A stretch of DNA of 64,000 nucleotides from Amorphochlora amoebiformis (lineage: Eukaryota > Cercozoa > Chlorarachniophyceae), in NCBI GenBank assembly GCA_054601695.1, contig BAAHQB010000227.1:186001-250000 (forward strand), in the 5' to 3' direction. The position numbers and the translations under genes were made by a program. This document shows positions 63,720 through 64,000 of the stretch, piece by piece (the stretch's first letter is position 1; each line of letters starts with the position of its first letter). The notes under the pieces are model-generated. The model was given only the letters and a program-made list of their open reading frames with translations, was not told where the DNA came from and did not search any database.

Positions 63720-64000
63720 GTAATCTCAAACCGTGGCCGTTACATAGCTCTCTCTTAGCCGGGCTATTAATATTACGATACCGTAATCGTATCGCTAGCC
63801 CTAAGCCTACATATAACTTCAACATTATTAAGGAAGTTAGGGTTATACTTGTGTATGCATTTAAGTATGGGGTTTTGAGTATGTGATATTTTGTTTTCTA
63901 TTGATGTTTCAGCATGTGATCTACGTGTGTGGGTTAAGAAGTGAATATGTATATATTTATGTATAAATAAATGTATACATATATATATATATATATATGT
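63720..64000 (+). other. Start of gene H intron 70, to window end
   Basis: GTAATCTCAAACCG... unique sequence with an inverted repeat ACGATACcgtAATCGTATCG near 63774, a few CCCTAA/TTAGGG-like bits, and (TA)n at the end. No further exon could be joined. Confidence 0.6.

Overview
The window is nuclear DNA of an intron-rich microbial eukaryote. Evidence: short exons of about 20-140 nt bounded by GT/GC...AG, all three stop codons in use as stops, interstitial TTAGGG/CCCTAA (telomere-type) arrays, and very long (TA)n, (CA)n and (CT)n microsatellites filling almost all non-coding space. No prokaryotic feature, rRNA, tRNA or CRISPR array was seen. A complete lipocalin gene resembling those of algae and protists is present, but I cannot name the organism.

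Layout. Gene A (+) is the 3' end of a gene: exons 275-356, 1540-1580, 1860-2141, stop TGA. Gene B (-, tentative) has a first exon at 3372-3440 and possibly a last one at 2603-2641. Gene C (-, 6818 to 4065) has four phase-0 exons, about 108 aa. About 1.3 kb of telomere-like sequence in both orientations follows (6870-8155). Gene D (-, >=10760 to 8175) is represented by its last four exons. Around 13 kb a divergent pair is suggested: a 44-aa membrane peptide (-, 13018-12884) and gene F (+, from 13326). About 1.4 kb of (TA)n lies at 14.07-15.52 kb. Gene G (-, 19010 to 16260) is a six-exon lipocalin of 170 aa. Gene H (+, from 19289 to beyond the window end) is one giant gene. I assembled 71 exons (about 4.1 kb, ~1375 codons) over 44.4 kb, with compatible phases at every junction. 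It encodes a long, mostly coiled-coil protein of unknown family. Genes G and H start 278 bp apart on opposite strands.

Most six-frame ORFs here ([36 protein letters not shown]) are translations of microsatellites and telomere-like repeats; the real genes show only after splicing.

Three unusual themes stand out. (1) Introns are built from telomere-type repeats, usually with CCCTAA on the sense strand. That supplies repeated CTAAC (branch-point-like) and pyrimidine-rich sequence; several introns begin directly as GTAACCC. (2) Exon edges are repeatedly duplicated in tandem with their splice site: at least a dozen cases, with 2-9 copies. One is a 9-copy, 39-bp array whose eight intact acceptors would all keep the frame. 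(3) A roughly 75-bp non-telomeric motif recurs inside the telomere-like tracts, always in the same orientation relative to CCCTA A. I infer a genome in which telomeric/subtelomeric sequence and tandem duplication keep remodelling introns and splice sites.
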